DNA of 64,000 nt. It comes from Azolla caroliniana (lineage: Eukaryota; Polypodiophyta). The number at the start of each line of letters is the position of its first letter. Within the stretch, counting starts at the first letter, position 1. The stretch is from positions 2,666,001 to 2,730,000 of the forward strand of contig JBHGNT010000018.1 of the NCBI GenBank assembly GCA_043228905.1. Direction: 5' to 3'. The position numbers and the translations under genes are program-made. The notes under the pieces were generated by a model that was given only the letters and a program-made list of their open reading frames with translations, did no database searches and was not told the DNA's origin. This document shows positions 31,267 to 41,457 of the stretch, piece after piece.

Positions 31267-32074
31267 TGTCGTGCCTTTCGGCTCCAGATCGTTGCGTGAG
31301 TCGGGCGGGAACCACTGAGATTTTGGACTAGGAGAAAAGAAAATTCTAAGGTAATTAAGAATATGAAATATATTGTAAGAAAGAAAGATATGAAAAACTT
31401 GTGAATCCCACGAGTATAGTGTATTAGTGAGTATTCAGATTAAGAGAGAAAAATAGTTAGCAAATTCGTGAATCCCATGAATATATTATATTAATCAACC
31501 CTTGTAAAATAATCAACAACCACTATACATCTTTCACTCTTCCTTATATAGTGTTGGAAGAGTCTAAGTTTATCACATGCAAGCATCATGCTTTTCCTAA
31601 TTTTAGTTTTCATGCACACTACTTGTGCATGATTAGCTTTCTATCCCATCTTTTCTTTTAACTCGAGTGTGTATGCATGAATAACTTTTTGTACCATGCA
31701 TATCTAGAACATTTACATGGGATAAAGTTTGGTATAACTTTAAAATTCATAATATGCTAGTATAGTGGTAAGGCTTAAAAATCGTTACCATGGAGGTATA
31801 GGGTTCGAATCCTGCCCTATGCATGTAACGATATTTTCTTCTATTTACAAATTTGTGTCTTCATCCAGTGAGAAACTCTCACCGGCCTTCTTTATCCAGC
31901 TCTTGCCGGTTCTCCTTGATCTGGTTCTTACCGGGTCTCCTTACTGGTTCCTCCTTGCCAATTCCATCCTTCATCCGGTTCTCACTGGTTTCTCCTTACT
32001 GGTTCCTCCTTGCCAGTTCCATCCGGAGGGACAAAAATGCAATTTTCATATAGTATGCAAATTACACTACAACA
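31267..32074 (-). repeat. 3' LTR of element F
   Basis: 808 bp; minus strand starts TGTTGTAGTGTAATTTGC and ends CCGAAAGGCACGACA. TATATAAG on the minus strand at 31543-31550. CCGG-rich repeats with ATCCGGT/CACCGG lie at about 31,865-32,030. A tRNA-derived segment is at 31,758-31,825. The purine tract (GGTTTGGAGGGGGCGAG on the minus strand) follows at 32075. Confidence 0.88.
31758..31825 (+). other. tRNA-derived segment in F 3' LTR
   Basis: A box TAGTATAGTGG (31758-31768) and consensus B box GGTTCGAATCC (31802-31812), 44 bp apart. A 6-bp hairpin ATAGGG...CCCTAT frames the B box. Antisense to the element and about 200 bp upstream of its TATA. Confidence 0.6.
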
Positions 32075-32232
32075 CTCGCCCCCTCCAAACCTGCACATCC
32101 TCCAGTATGTGCCGAAGTTCCCGATGCCTGTTGTTCGTCTTCATCAGTAGCACTACCAAATTCTCCCCTTATGTCGACTACGAGTTGAAGTCCACTTTCT
32201 TCGATTTCCGCATCACCGCGATCTTTGTCCAG

Positions 32233-32925
32233 TTACTCCTCGTTGTCGGTCTTGTCTAGGGTGAGATAGGGTTCGTCGTCAGTCTGCTTCTTGAAGATCT
32301 TTACCCGTTTCCCTGCTATAGGCACCCATAGTACTGTTCCATCAAACTTGCATAGTCGGTAAGTTTCGTTGTCGAAAACTTTCCGAACCTCGTATGGCCC
32401 GAACCACCTTTTCGCAAACTTCCGTATTGTTGTATGTTGATGATCCAGACTACTGTCATAGACAATCACCCAATCTCATTCTTCAATCTTCCGTGGTTGT
32501 AGTCGATGCGTTGTGTCGAATCGGCTTTTGTTCCGGAATCGCGTTTCTTGTTGTCGGCGTGTTGCTTCCGCTATGTCTTCCGGTTTTCCCTCTAGTTGTC
32601 GTATCCAGACTGCTAGTAGTTCTTCCCGGCTCATCTCTTCCTTCCACGACAACACTGTCCATGTCGCGATTGCAGTTTCCGTTGGCATTACCAGTGCTTG
32701 TCCAGTCATGAGTTCTGCTGGCATGTAACCGGTTACGGAGCTATGCGTCGTCCGATCTGCCCATAGTGCATACAGAAGCATCTACGGCCAATCATTCACC
32801 CTTCCATCGCATGCCTTCGCAAGTGCTTTGACGATCGGACTATGTCCTCGTTCGATCTTCCCGTTGGCTTCCGGATTGTATGTTGTTGTTAGTGTTAACG
32901 GAACTCCATGTTTGGCGAAGAATCC
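32233..32925 (-). pseudogene. pol: Element F integrase core end and C-terminal domain
   Basis: Minus strand. It starts after a 20-bp duplication at 32921-32960 and has the core end with the catalytic Glu region near 32,860 (decayed NPEANGKIERGHS-type), YALWADRTTHSSVTGYMPAELM, the helix EEMSREELLAVWIRQLE, and a C-terminal domain RLQPRKIEE, VYDSSLDHQHT, KRWFGPYEV. There is a stop near 32,473 and another near 32,782. Homologous throughout to integrases of B and D. Confidence 0.8.
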
Positions 32926-32960
32926 CCTAGCTTTGTTAGAAATCCCCTAGCTTTGTTAGA
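32921..32960. repeat. 20-bp perfect tandem duplication in F integrase
   Basis: AATCCCCTAGCTTTGTTAGA occurs twice back to back (32921-32940, 32941-32960). As 20 is not a multiple of three, it shifts the integrase frame between the second Asp motif and the Glu motif. Confidence 0.97.
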
Positions 32961-34240
32961 GTCAAGTTCTCCCCGATCCGCAATCACTTGTCCTACCCAC
33001 ATGTACCTGCAAAACACCTCCTCCAAAAGAAATTGGCATACCGCAGAACACGTTTTCCTTCGTAGTGCTCGACCTTCTACTTGGTTTGTGAGATCCTCCC
33101 GAGCTAACACCAAGTACTTCTTTTGTCCGATCCCAGTTGGCATGGCTACAATGTCGACCATCCACTTGAAGTTGATTGTCGGTGAAAACGTCGGATGTAA
33201 TTCATCTCGGTGTCGAACCCCGGAGTAGACTTGACACTTCTCACAGCTTCCTGTGAACTCTGCTACATCTTTGTACATATTCTTCCACCAATATTTTTGT
33301 TTGATTTTCACAAAAGTAACCCATGTTCCTCGATGTCCAGCCCAATCGGATTCATGAAAGTCGGATATTATCCGGTTTCGTTGCCCTTTTGTCCCGACAA
33401 CCTGAAGTGGTATGCCATCCGGTCTTTTCGGCTCCCTCCATATTAATCCATTTTTCAAGAAGAACTTTCGGACTTGTCGCTTCTTACTTCGGATCTCGGC
33501 TCTCTTTTCTTTATCGTTCATTGACACCTCGATCTCTTGTAGCATCTTCCCGATCGTCAAGCTTTCTCCCTCGTATTCTTCTTCTCGGAATTCTTGGATT
33601 ACGTTTATTCGGCATATGTGCTCTGAAGCAAAGTAGTCTTCAGAAACTTCTTCATTATCGGATTCAGCTATGTCGTCTCTGAACCGAGCCCTTGATAGCA
33701 TATCCGCTACCGCGTTGTCTTTTACGGAGATGTGTCGTAGGTCCGGGTTAAGTGACTTAACATATGCAATCCACCTTAGCATAGCCACATCCGGTATCGT
33801 GCAACACTGCATCATCCCAAGTATCGGAAGACAATCGGATTCGATCACTACTTCGTCTCTGATCAAATAATCTCGATCTGATTTGATTGCCAACACGACT
33901 CCCCATACTTCTCTTTTGACTTGTGCATATCCACGTTGCCTTCTGTTGAGAACCTTTGCTCCGAATCAGATTGGATATCGCAATCCATCCGAGTCGGCTT
34001 GATTGATGACCCATCCTATCCCGGTTGGACTTGTATCAACCGTTACTATGATTGGTCGGTCATAGTTCGGCTTCTTTAGTGCTTTTGCCCTCCGTAGTGA
34101 TTTCTTGAGCTTCTTCACGGCTTTGGTATGCTCCGGTTTCCATTCGAACTTCTTACCCTTCCGCAACAAGTGATAGAGTGGGTCCGCAATATGTGCATAG
34201 TGCGGAATCCATATGTGGTAGAATGCACATGCTCTGAGAA
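32926..34240 (-). pseudogene. pol: Element F RNase H and integrase N-terminal part
   Basis: Minus strand. RNase H front (TVDTSPTGIGWVINQADSD near 34,020) in one frame; the rest from 33,896 in another: IESDCLPILGM, NAVADMLSRARF, then acidic link, zinc domain HESDWAGHRGTW ... CEKCQVYS, and the integrase core start KWMVDIVAMP, REDLTNQVEGRAL, IADRGELDS (second Asp). Frameshift around 33,900. The order and motifs match D. It ends at the 20-bp duplication. Confidence 0.82.
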
Positions 34241-35097
34241 ACCTTCAGACTTCAGATTGTGACTCGCATATTTCTTTCATAGCTTGAATCGCATCGATCT
34301 TGGTTGGTGACGGTCTTCGGCCGTAGGGCCCACATAGATGTCCAACTACCAATATCTCTTCTTGCCCGAATGCCGATTTCTCCCCGGACAGTGTTAGGTG
34401 CACATCTTCTAACTTTCGAAGCACTTTCTTGCAATCGGGAATATGGTCGACCACGAACTTTCGTCATCCTCGATCATCCATAGTTTCATCTTTTTCTTCT
34501 ACTGCACATCCTTTCATCAGAATGTCATCTAGGAACGACATCGTTATCTCCGGGATGCAATCTCGAAGCACCTTGTTCATCGTGTTCATCATATGTGCAA
34601 CCGAGTTTGTTGCTCCTTGTGGTAGTGTGCACATTCAGACTAACCCTATCGGTGTCCGCATGGTGGTGATGTCTCGGCTCTCCACAGCTAGTTGGAATTG
34701 CTCATACCCGAAGTATAGGTCTCCAATGGAGTATATCGCATGTCCGGCAAAAGCTTCCGCAAATTCGTCCACTATCAGACTGACTCCGAGTTCCGGATTG
34801 TGACCTTGTTCACCGGTTGCAAGTCTTGGATAAATCGGAGTGATCCATTCTTCTTCGGAACCGTAAACCATCGATTCGAGTATGGAGCGTTTGATGGCTC
34901 TAGAATCCCCATCGCCACCTTCCGCTTGAGCAAGTCGATGACTTTCAGAATATGCGCCCGTGGCACCAGAATTAGCTTCAGGTTCCATGGCACATGGTCA
35001 ATCGTGAAGATCACCATCGGCTCCACTATCTTCGGATCAATGCATCCTATCTCCCTTGATGTGAATGCGAATGCTTTGCCATGTTGCTCCAACATCT
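34241..35097 (-). pseudogene. pol: Element F reverse transcriptase
   Basis: Minus strand, three frames. From 35097: KAFAFTSREIGCIDPK, WFTVPKKNGSLRFIQDLQPVNK; after a frameshift near 34,790, IYSIGDLYFGYEQFQLAVES (the D-x-Y-S-G-Y region, with Phe and Glu changes); a decayed stretch with the FLDD box near 34,530 (reads in a third frame as MSFLDDILMKGC); then the thumb, SGEKSAFGQEEILVVGHLCGPYGRRPSPTK. A solo LTR interrupts at 35098. Not functional. Confidence 0.8.
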
Positions 35098-35765
35098 TGA
35101 AAGGACTACATGCTCCGAAAACAACACTCGGTCACAACCGAGTCTAGGATCAAACACAGAAAAACGGGTAATGTACGCACGACACAGTAAAAGAGAAGAG
35201 TACACAGGATGTTTACGTGGAAAACCCAAACACGGGAAAAACCACAGCAGTCCACAGACTGCAAACTATCACTATGTTACAATGTACAATAGATGAACAC
35301 AGAGGCAACAACCTCTTGTTCACTGTCTTCACCACAGGCGGCGGTTACAACAGAGACAACGTCCTCTTCGTCTCTCACTCTCTCTCTCTCTCTGTCTCTT
35401 TCTCTGTACACGGTTGCACTCAAATCTTGCACCAACAAGAATGACAACTACTCTGCACTAAGTTTGCCCTAAGTCATATTTATATTAATATGACTTTTCG
35501 GCTATACAAATATAGCCCCAATGGACTCTTAGAAACATATTTACGAATATGTCCCTTCATCCGGTGAGCACTCCTCACCGGGCCTGCATCATCCGGCTCT
35601 TGTCGGGCACTCGTCATCCGGTTCTCACCGGGCCTTCCTTGCCGGGTACTCGTCATCCGGTTCTCACCGGGTCTTCCGTTGCCGGGTACTCCACATCTAG
35701 ATTCGGTCGTTGCTCATCATCATCGTTCTTCTCACTTCCCATCCGGAGGGACCTGTTTCCTAACA
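35098..35765 (-). mobile_element. Solo LTR of another family, TSD CATCT
   Basis: Plus-strand edges TGAAAGGACTAC and CCTAACA; flanks CATCT (35093-35097) and CATCT (35766-35770), a perfect 5-bp duplication inside F's RT. 668 bp. On the minus strand it starts TGTTAGGAAACAGG and ends CCTTTCA, like many Ty1/copia LTRs, with a TATA-like run (AATATAAATATGAC, minus strand) near 35,480. It contains a (CT)n run near 35,375. The part at 35,545-35,755 shares CCGGTTCTCACCGG-type repeats with the LTR of F. Confidence 0.85.
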
Positions 35766-36605
35766 CATCTCACGAAAACGTTCTTCTTCTTTTTGTAAGA
35801 GGAAACCACCTCCACCGATCCGAAGTTTCTTCCGAGTCTCATCCGTGAAGACATGTCCGATATCCACGGACTTCCGAAGTGTCGGATCTCCCGAGACTTC
35901 TTTCCTCTTTTGTTCGCTATCGACGGGTAGTGGTCCCGCGGCCGGTTTCACCTTCTTCTCCACGGTCTTGTATTTCGTACTTACCATTGCTTCTTCTTTG
36001 CGGAGTGCATCCGGCCCCATTTTCGCAATGATCTCGTACATCTCGATCGATTCCACCGGAATTACCCGATTGCCATGGCTTGTATCTTCCGCGAGCTCTT
36101 CAAGCCGTTGTAGCGTGCTCCCATAGAACACTTCTTCAACTATTCCCATGATTTCTTCGTCTTCTTTTATTATTAATGCCAATTGTAACTTATCCTCCAC
36201 TTTTCGGTATTCTTTCTTCATTCCTCCGGTTACGACCATGTACGTGGATGCCCCATCCAGACTAATTCGTACTTGTTTTGCTCCGTAGTTTGTCTTTTTC
36301 TTTTCACGAGATCCACAAGAAGATCATGGAACTCTTTTTTTGCTATTCCGAGTAGTTCCCGAAGCGAAAAATCTACCCGGCTGTCGAGGATTCTCTCCTC
36401 GAACACTTTCTTTATGTCCGTCCGTTGCTCGATGTCCAAAGCGAGTTTGAATGTCGGAATCGTTTTTCCTTTCCCTCTTCCATCGGAGTTCCAGCTCTCC
36501 GGTGTCTTCGATGGTCCGGCCGCATCCTCCGTGCGTTGTCACTTCTCGTCCACATACACCTCATGTAATTGACATAGGGCGTATACGCTATTCTTATCGA
36601 TGGAT
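35766..36605 (-). pseudogene. gag: Element F gag end joined to RT linker; protease deleted
   Basis: Minus strand. The gag spacer end, with DIEQRTDIKKVFEERILDSRVDFSLRELLGIAKKEFHD (36,439-36,330), corresponds to D just before its protease. Within 60 codons the sequence is already the RT linker (STKYKTVEKKVKPAAGPLP, 36,239-35,766) in another frame. In D these points are about 300 codons apart, so the protease and its flanks are missing. The linker runs to the solo LTR insertion. Confidence 0.75.
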
Positions 36606-37794
36606 CACTCCCATCCCGTAGCTTCCCGGATGCTTTCCGCGGTGCTTCGGATCTCGTTGGAGTCGGTTTTCTTGGTGTTTTCTAGCACTACCGGCCAAAA
36701 AGACACCTTTACTCCCGATGACTCCCCGACACATATTCCCGTGGTTGTCGCGTAATTGCTCTTCACCGCTATTTCCCCCTCTAGGACCTTCTTCATGCTG
36801 CCTTTTCGGAAATTCGGTCGGAGCGGCTTCTGAGAGTCCATCGAATGAATTCGATTTCCCTCGTAGTAGATAAGATCCCGTCGTAGCGCTTCCTTGTGCT
36901 CGTCACAATCCCTCCGATCATGTTCGGTGCTATCGCACCATATGCACGACGGTCCATATATTTGGAACTTGTGGGACGGTCATCCGACTTCTTCACCATC
37001 ACGATTTTTAGATTCTCCATCTCCTTCAGTAACTGCTCCACCATAGTTGCGTCGATTCCCTTCTCGGTCGTAGCTTCCTGAGCCCCCGGTTGATGGTCTT
37101 CCGATCCGGATCTCGGTTTCGGAATTGGTTTCGAAACCCTCTTTTCTTCGTTGGCAAGCCATTGTCCCCTCTTTGTGTATCGCACGACGATATCCCGCAT
37201 GCTTTCCCACGTTTCGGTGAGGCCACTCTCGGTAGTCATGTCCTCTAGAAGCACTCCAAGATCCTTCCAGTCCGGGACGTCTACGGCTCGTAAGAACATG
37301 ATAACTTTGTCCGATGCGAGGATAGCTTGATCTCTCGCAGAAAAACTCCCAAACCGACTTTCGAATGCCGAAAACACATCGAGGACCTTCATCCCCTTGT
37401 CCGGCGTTTCCACCCAATCCTCGAATCCTCTCCGCATTGCCTTGGAGGAGTCCTCGATAGCGAACACGGTGTTTAGCGCCTCTTCAAACGCTTCCCACGT
37501 CGGATTTTGTTGTCGTAGCCCATGGATACTTGCTTGAAGCCCAGTGGTAGCCACCCAGTTGAAGGATGTCACTTGCAATCCTACTGAAATCCCGCACCGT
37601 AGCATTTTCGCCTTGTAGTCTCGAAGATAGCGTGATACGTCCTTTCCGTTGAATTGCCCGCTGCGTTGCACGAGCCACTCTACTGCCGCCGCTATCTCCG
37701 ACATCGCATGTTGTTCTTGAAGCATCCGCTTGAACATCATCATCATGTTGTTAGCCTCCGGTTGATTTTCCATCTCCTTGCCACCTGTCTTCAC
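36606..37794 (-). pseudogene. gag: Element F gag
   Basis: Minus strand, Met at 37794 next to the PBS. Capsid-like region with YLRDYKAKMLRCGISVGLQ, WEAFEEALNTVFAIEDSSKAMRRGFEDWVETPDKG and WESMRDIVVRYTKRGQW in a 333-residue frame. The zinc knuckle CIWCDSTEHDRRDC (near 36,920) is in the next frame, so a frameshift lies near 36,960. Then RPNFRKGSMKKVLEGE, matching the post-knuckle region in D and K. Same arrangement as D gag. Confidence 0.82.
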
Positions 37795-37807
37795 GTCGGG
37801 TTCACCA
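37790..37807 (-). promoter_or_regulatory. Primer-binding site of element F (tRNA-Trp)
   Basis: Minus strand TGGTGAACCCGACGTGAA, perfect 18-bp complement to plant tRNA-Trp 3' end, four bases from the LTR. Confidence 0.82.
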
Positions 37808-37811
37808 AATG

Positions 37812-38619
37812 TATCGTGCCTTTCGGCGTCAGATCGTTGCGTGAGTCGGGCGGGAACGACTGAGGTTTTGGACTAGGAGAAAAGAAAATTCCAAGGCAAT
37901 TAAGAATATGAAATATATTGTAAGAAAGAAAGATATGAAAAACTCGTGAATCCCACGAGTATAGTGTATTAGTGAGTACTCAGATTAAGAGAGAAAAATA
38001 GTTAGCAAATTCGTGAATCCCATGAATATATTATATTAATCAACCCTTGTAAAATAATCAACAACCACTATACATCTTTCACTCTTCCTTATATAGTGTT
38101 GGAAGAGTCTAAGTTTATCACATGCAAGCATCATGCTTTTCCTAATTTTAGTTTTCATGCACACTACATGTGCATGATTAGCTTTCTATCCCATCTTTTC
38201 TTTTAACTCGAGTGTGTATGCTTGAATAACTTTTTGTACCATGCATATCTAGAACATTTACATGGGATAAAGTATAGTGTAACTTTAAAATTCATAATAT
38301 GCTAGTATAGTGGTAAGGCTTAAATATCGTTAACATGGAGGTATAGGGTTCAAATCTTGCCCTATGCATGTAACGATCTCTTCTTCTATTTACAAATTTG
38401 TGTCTTCATTCGGTGAGAGACTCTCACCGGCCTTCTTTATCCGGCTCTTGCCGATTCTGCTCTATCTGGTTCTTACCGGGTCTCCTTACAAGTTCCTCCT
38501 TGCTGATTCCATCCTTGATCCGGTTCTCATTGGTTTCTCCTTACCGGTTCCTCCTTGCCGGTTCTATCCGGAGGGACAAAAATGCAATTTTCACGTAGTA
38601 TGCGAATTACACTACGACA
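37812..38619 (-). repeat. 5' LTR of element F
   Basis: 808 bp partner of 31267-32074. Its inner terminus has TA in place of TG (37812). Minus-strand TATATAAG at 38088-38095. tRNA-derived segment at 38,304-38,371 with A box TAGTATAGTGG and a decayed B box GGTTCAAATCT. Its outer end CGACA (38619) is followed directly by copia sequence. Confidence 0.88.
38304..38371 (+). other. tRNA-derived segment in F 5' LTR
   Basis: A box at 38304-38314 and B box (two substitutions) at 38347-38357, same 43-bp spacing as in the partner LTR. Confidence 0.55.
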
Positions 38620-38624
38620 ACGTC

Positions 38625-39665
38625 ATGTGGTTTGACGCCCCGGAGTCGACGTACCACACCTCGTTCGATTTCGGGGTGGACATCTTCATCGAGTTTGCTT
38701 CGTGTCTCGTCACGAAGGCTGACCTGACCTTTTTCCGGCTTTTCCGAACCCTTCGGCGTAGTGCGATCGCTGCCGATTTCCTTTGTTGGTCTGTTCGGAA
38801 CCTAATCCCGATCCGGTCCTCTCCAAATTAGCGCGCTTCTTCTAGCATTCGCTCTCCTTGTCGCCTTTTTTTCCACAGTACCAGCATTCCGCGATAAATT
38901 TCCCTTGCCGATTCTCATCGCCTCGACTCCCCCTATTTCCAGAGGGTCCAGAATTGTTGTCGGCATCACTTCGGTGCCTTCTTCCTTTATCCCGTCGGCC
39001 GCCTCCATTGCGCACCGACTCGCCTCGTCCGCCACGACCACGGGGCCTATCTCCCTCCGTGTACAACATCTTGTTGTCGGCATGCATGCTCGCCGACACA
39101 CCCATGTGGTTCTCCTCTATAAGGAGCATCGACTGTAACTTAAAAAACGATGGTATATTCTCTCATGTACACACAACAGTTCGGAACGCTCCGAACTTCG
39201 ACGCTAGTCCCGCGAGATAGATCTGCACCATCTCGCCTTCCTCGACATTTACATCGATGGAGGCTAAGGAGTTGCATATATCTTTGATCTTCGAGGTGTA
39301 ATCAACCATCGAAAAATCGCGTTGTCATAGGTTGCTCAGCTCTTGTCGGAGTTGAAGCTTTCTGGCTGTAGTGCTTGCGGCGAAAATCTTCTTCAGATTT
39401 CCCCAAGCATCTTTCGACGTTTTTGCATCCCAAATGTAGCTTAGGAGTTGTTCGCCCACACCAGACGCGAAGTAGTACAATACTCTACTCGCCGATTGTT
39501 ACCACGCCGGGAAATCTCTATGTCGATTCGGGTGCTGTGTCATTTGCTCCGTCGACATAGCTCCAGTAACCGTGCCCGAGCAGGTACTAGTGCATCTTGT
39601 AGGACCAAAACGCGTAGTTGTTTCTGTCGAGCTTCTCAGTAGGAAGCGAGCTAGCCATGCCTCTA
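38625..39665 (-). pseudogene. gag: Copia gag and protease start
   Basis: Minus strand, Met near 39,665. Copia-type gag (UBN2-like): LDRNNYAFWSYKM at the N-terminus, DAKTSKDAWGNLKKIFAAS, TARKLQLRQELSNL, MVDYTSKIKDICNSLASI. Then MLLIEENHMGVSAS (39,129), an Arg/Gly-rich stretch, a zinc knuckle CWYCGKKGDKESEC (near 38,860) and the protease active site VWYVDSGASNHMT at 38,630-38,670, where F begins. Several in-frame stops (TAG and TGA at Gln, His-Arg and Arg positions) are transitions of CAG, CGA and similar codons. Not functional. Confidence 0.88.
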
Positions 39666-39740
39666 TCCATTTTGTTTTTCCTGTTCTTCTTGGTTAGTTT
39701 TGTTTCAAGCTATGTTGGCTGCAGAGGTTCTCAACCCTCA

Positions 39741-39753
39741 CGCTCTGATACCA
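39741..39753 (-). promoter_or_regulatory. Primer-binding site of the copia element (initiator tRNA-Met)
   Basis: Minus strand TGGTATCAGAGCG directly at the inner LTR edge, the standard plant copia PBS. Confidence 0.92.
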
Positions 39754-40200
39754 TGAAAAAGATGATGTGCGGAAGCAATAGAAAACTGAACACAGAAAAT
39801 ACTCAGGTTTAATGGAGAGCTTGAATATACACAGTACATGGGAGAGACAGAGAGAGAGAACACACAGAAAACTAAATTCAAAAATAATACTCAATCTGTA
39901 CATAGAATGTGCTCAGTGAGCACTTTTATACAAGTCCATACGGACTGACAGAAGTACTGACACGTACTTCAATGCTCATAACTGAGCTCTACGCTAACTC
40001 CCAAAATATATTCCTACGCGGAATATCTTTCCAACGGCCTCGCGGTTTACGCACCGCTACGACTTCTCGTTACGCACCGGTTTGCGTACCAGTTTACGCA
40101 CCTGTTTTACGCACCAATCTGGCCTAACCGATCGGCCCCAACCGATCTGGTTCTCGGCTTGCACAACCGATCCGACCAATGTTGAGCTTGTATCTCAACA
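39754..40200 (-). repeat. 5' LTR of the copia element
   Basis: 447 bp; minus strand TGTTGAGATACAAGC ... CATCTTTTTCA. Outer flank on the plus strand is GCTTG. TATA-like ATAAAAGTGC on the minus strand near 39,925. No partner LTR in the window. Confidence 0.85.
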
Positions 40201-40671
40201 GCTTGAATGTGGTGCGGGGCTGGGCTCACGACCTCGACGGTGCGTATGTGACGATGCTTCTAGAAGGTGAAGTTTTTGTTGCACTCGCGTGCACCTGTCT
40301 TTCCTTTCTGCCAAAGTGGCTTCAATATCTCGGGTGATGATTTTCGGTTGTCCCTCTTTCGCGAGTTGCATTGTCCATATATTGATTTCTTGTTCTATCA
40401 CACGTAACTCCTGCACGACATCCCGTATGTGTCGCTCTATGCTGAGCGGGTCTGCCATTGGACTCTCCTATAGTGGGGGTGTGTTGAGAGGTGCTTTAGT
40501 TGTTGGGCTCAATGGGAGGTTCATGTTTGGTAGCATCCCCGGGGTTAACCACCCTCCCTGGTATCGAGTCAGGTTAGATGGGTTAGCACCGTGTGTTTGG
40601 TTAGTTTGTGTGGACTCCTCCTGGCGTGTGGGTCGGGTTTTGAACATCTTCGTCCATGAGGATCCGGCCAT
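40201..40671 (-). pseudogene. gag: Element C gag, N-terminal part
   Basis: Minus strand, Met at 40671, one in-frame TAG (40468-40470), continuing to the copia edge. N-terminal 65 residues rich in Pro/Thr/Asn (PRQ-type low complexity); then MADPLSIERHIRDVVQELRVIEQEI and KIITRDIEATLAERKDRCTRVQQKLHLLEA, a probable helical coiled-coil segment. Position just downstream of PBS and leader identifies it as gag; there is no diagnostic motif because the capsid part is lost. About 1 kb of gag is missing between here and 31,266. Confidence 0.5.
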
Positions 40672-40689
40672 GTTCTCTTGTCAAGCTTT

Positions 40690-41185
40690 GCGGGTTCATC
40701 GAACTTTGTAGGTTTGGCAAACTTTGATTTTTCGTTGAAAGATGCTCCCCTTATCGAACTCTAATCTTTCGACGAAGGATGATCTTTTGTCGAAAGATGG
40801 TCTCTTGTTGAACTTGATCTTTCATCGAAAGATGTGGGTTTGGCAAACTTTGATCTTTCGTCAAAGGATGTGGGTTCGTCAAAAGATGATCTTTCATCAA
40901 ACTTTGTGGGTTTGGCAAACTTTGATCTTTTGTCGAAAGATTTGGGTTCGTCGAACTTTGAGGGTTTGGCAAACTTTGACCTTTTGTCGAAAGATGTGGG
41001 TTCGTCGAACTTTGAGGGATTGGCAAACTTTGACCTTTCGTCGAAAGATGTGGTTTCGTCGAAGGATGTGGGTTCACCGAACTTTGATCGTTCGTCAGAG
41101 GATGTGGGTTCATTGAACTTTGATCTTTCGTCGAGGGATGTTCTCTTGTTGAACTTGATCTTTCGACGAACTCTGAGTGGGAAAT
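40690..41185 (-). repeat. 54-bp tandem repeats in the leader of element C
   Basis: Units around CTTTCGTCGAAAGATGTGGG and TTTGGCAAACTTTGA repeat about eight times with 50-60 bp period. In the minus-strand frame the unit is 18 codons (NPHLSTKGQSLPNPQSST). The CTTTCG-T-CGAAAG core is a near-perfect palindrome. It lies between PBS and gag. No protein function is claimed. Confidence 0.75.
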
Positions 41186-41457
41186 TTGAATGTTTTTGGC
41201 GCCAACGGCTGTTTCGTGTCCCATAGGATGATCAAAATCAGCGAGAATTGCGGTGATCACTTTTGCCCTGTAACGGCAAAATCTCAACAATGCTTAGCGC
41301 TAACTTGATGAATAGCTTGCTAATGTCTGGGCGATTAAAGGGGGGAAAATTAAAACTAAAAAAATAGAAAGTGGGTTTCCTTTCGAGTTCTTCCCTCGTT
41401 AAGTGGGTTGCCTACAAGTGTTTGATCACTCAAAGTCGGCTTCAAGCGTCTGTCGTA

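Larger units (their letters stand above)
31267..38619 (-). mobile_element. Element F: Ty3/gypsy retrotransposon between mismatched flanks
   Basis: LTRs 31267-32074 and 37812-38619, both 808 bp but diverged at many positions; tRNA-Trp PBS; gag, RT, RNase H and integrase on the minus strand, all broken. The protease is deleted. A solo LTR (35098-35765) lies inside RT. Flanks are GCGT (left) and ACGT (right). More telling, the left flank is element C and the right flank is a copia element, each truncated exactly at the LTR edge, so the two ends of F come from different insertion events or follow a deletion. Confidence 0.88.
38620..40200 (-). mobile_element. 5' part of a Ty1/copia element
   Basis: Minus strand: 5' LTR (39754-40200), initiator-Met PBS (39741-39753), gag and the start of the protease, cut off at the edge of element F (38619). 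The rest of pol and the 3' LTR are absent from the window. It is inserted in the gag region of element C, whose N-terminal gag resumes at 40,201. Confidence 0.88.
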
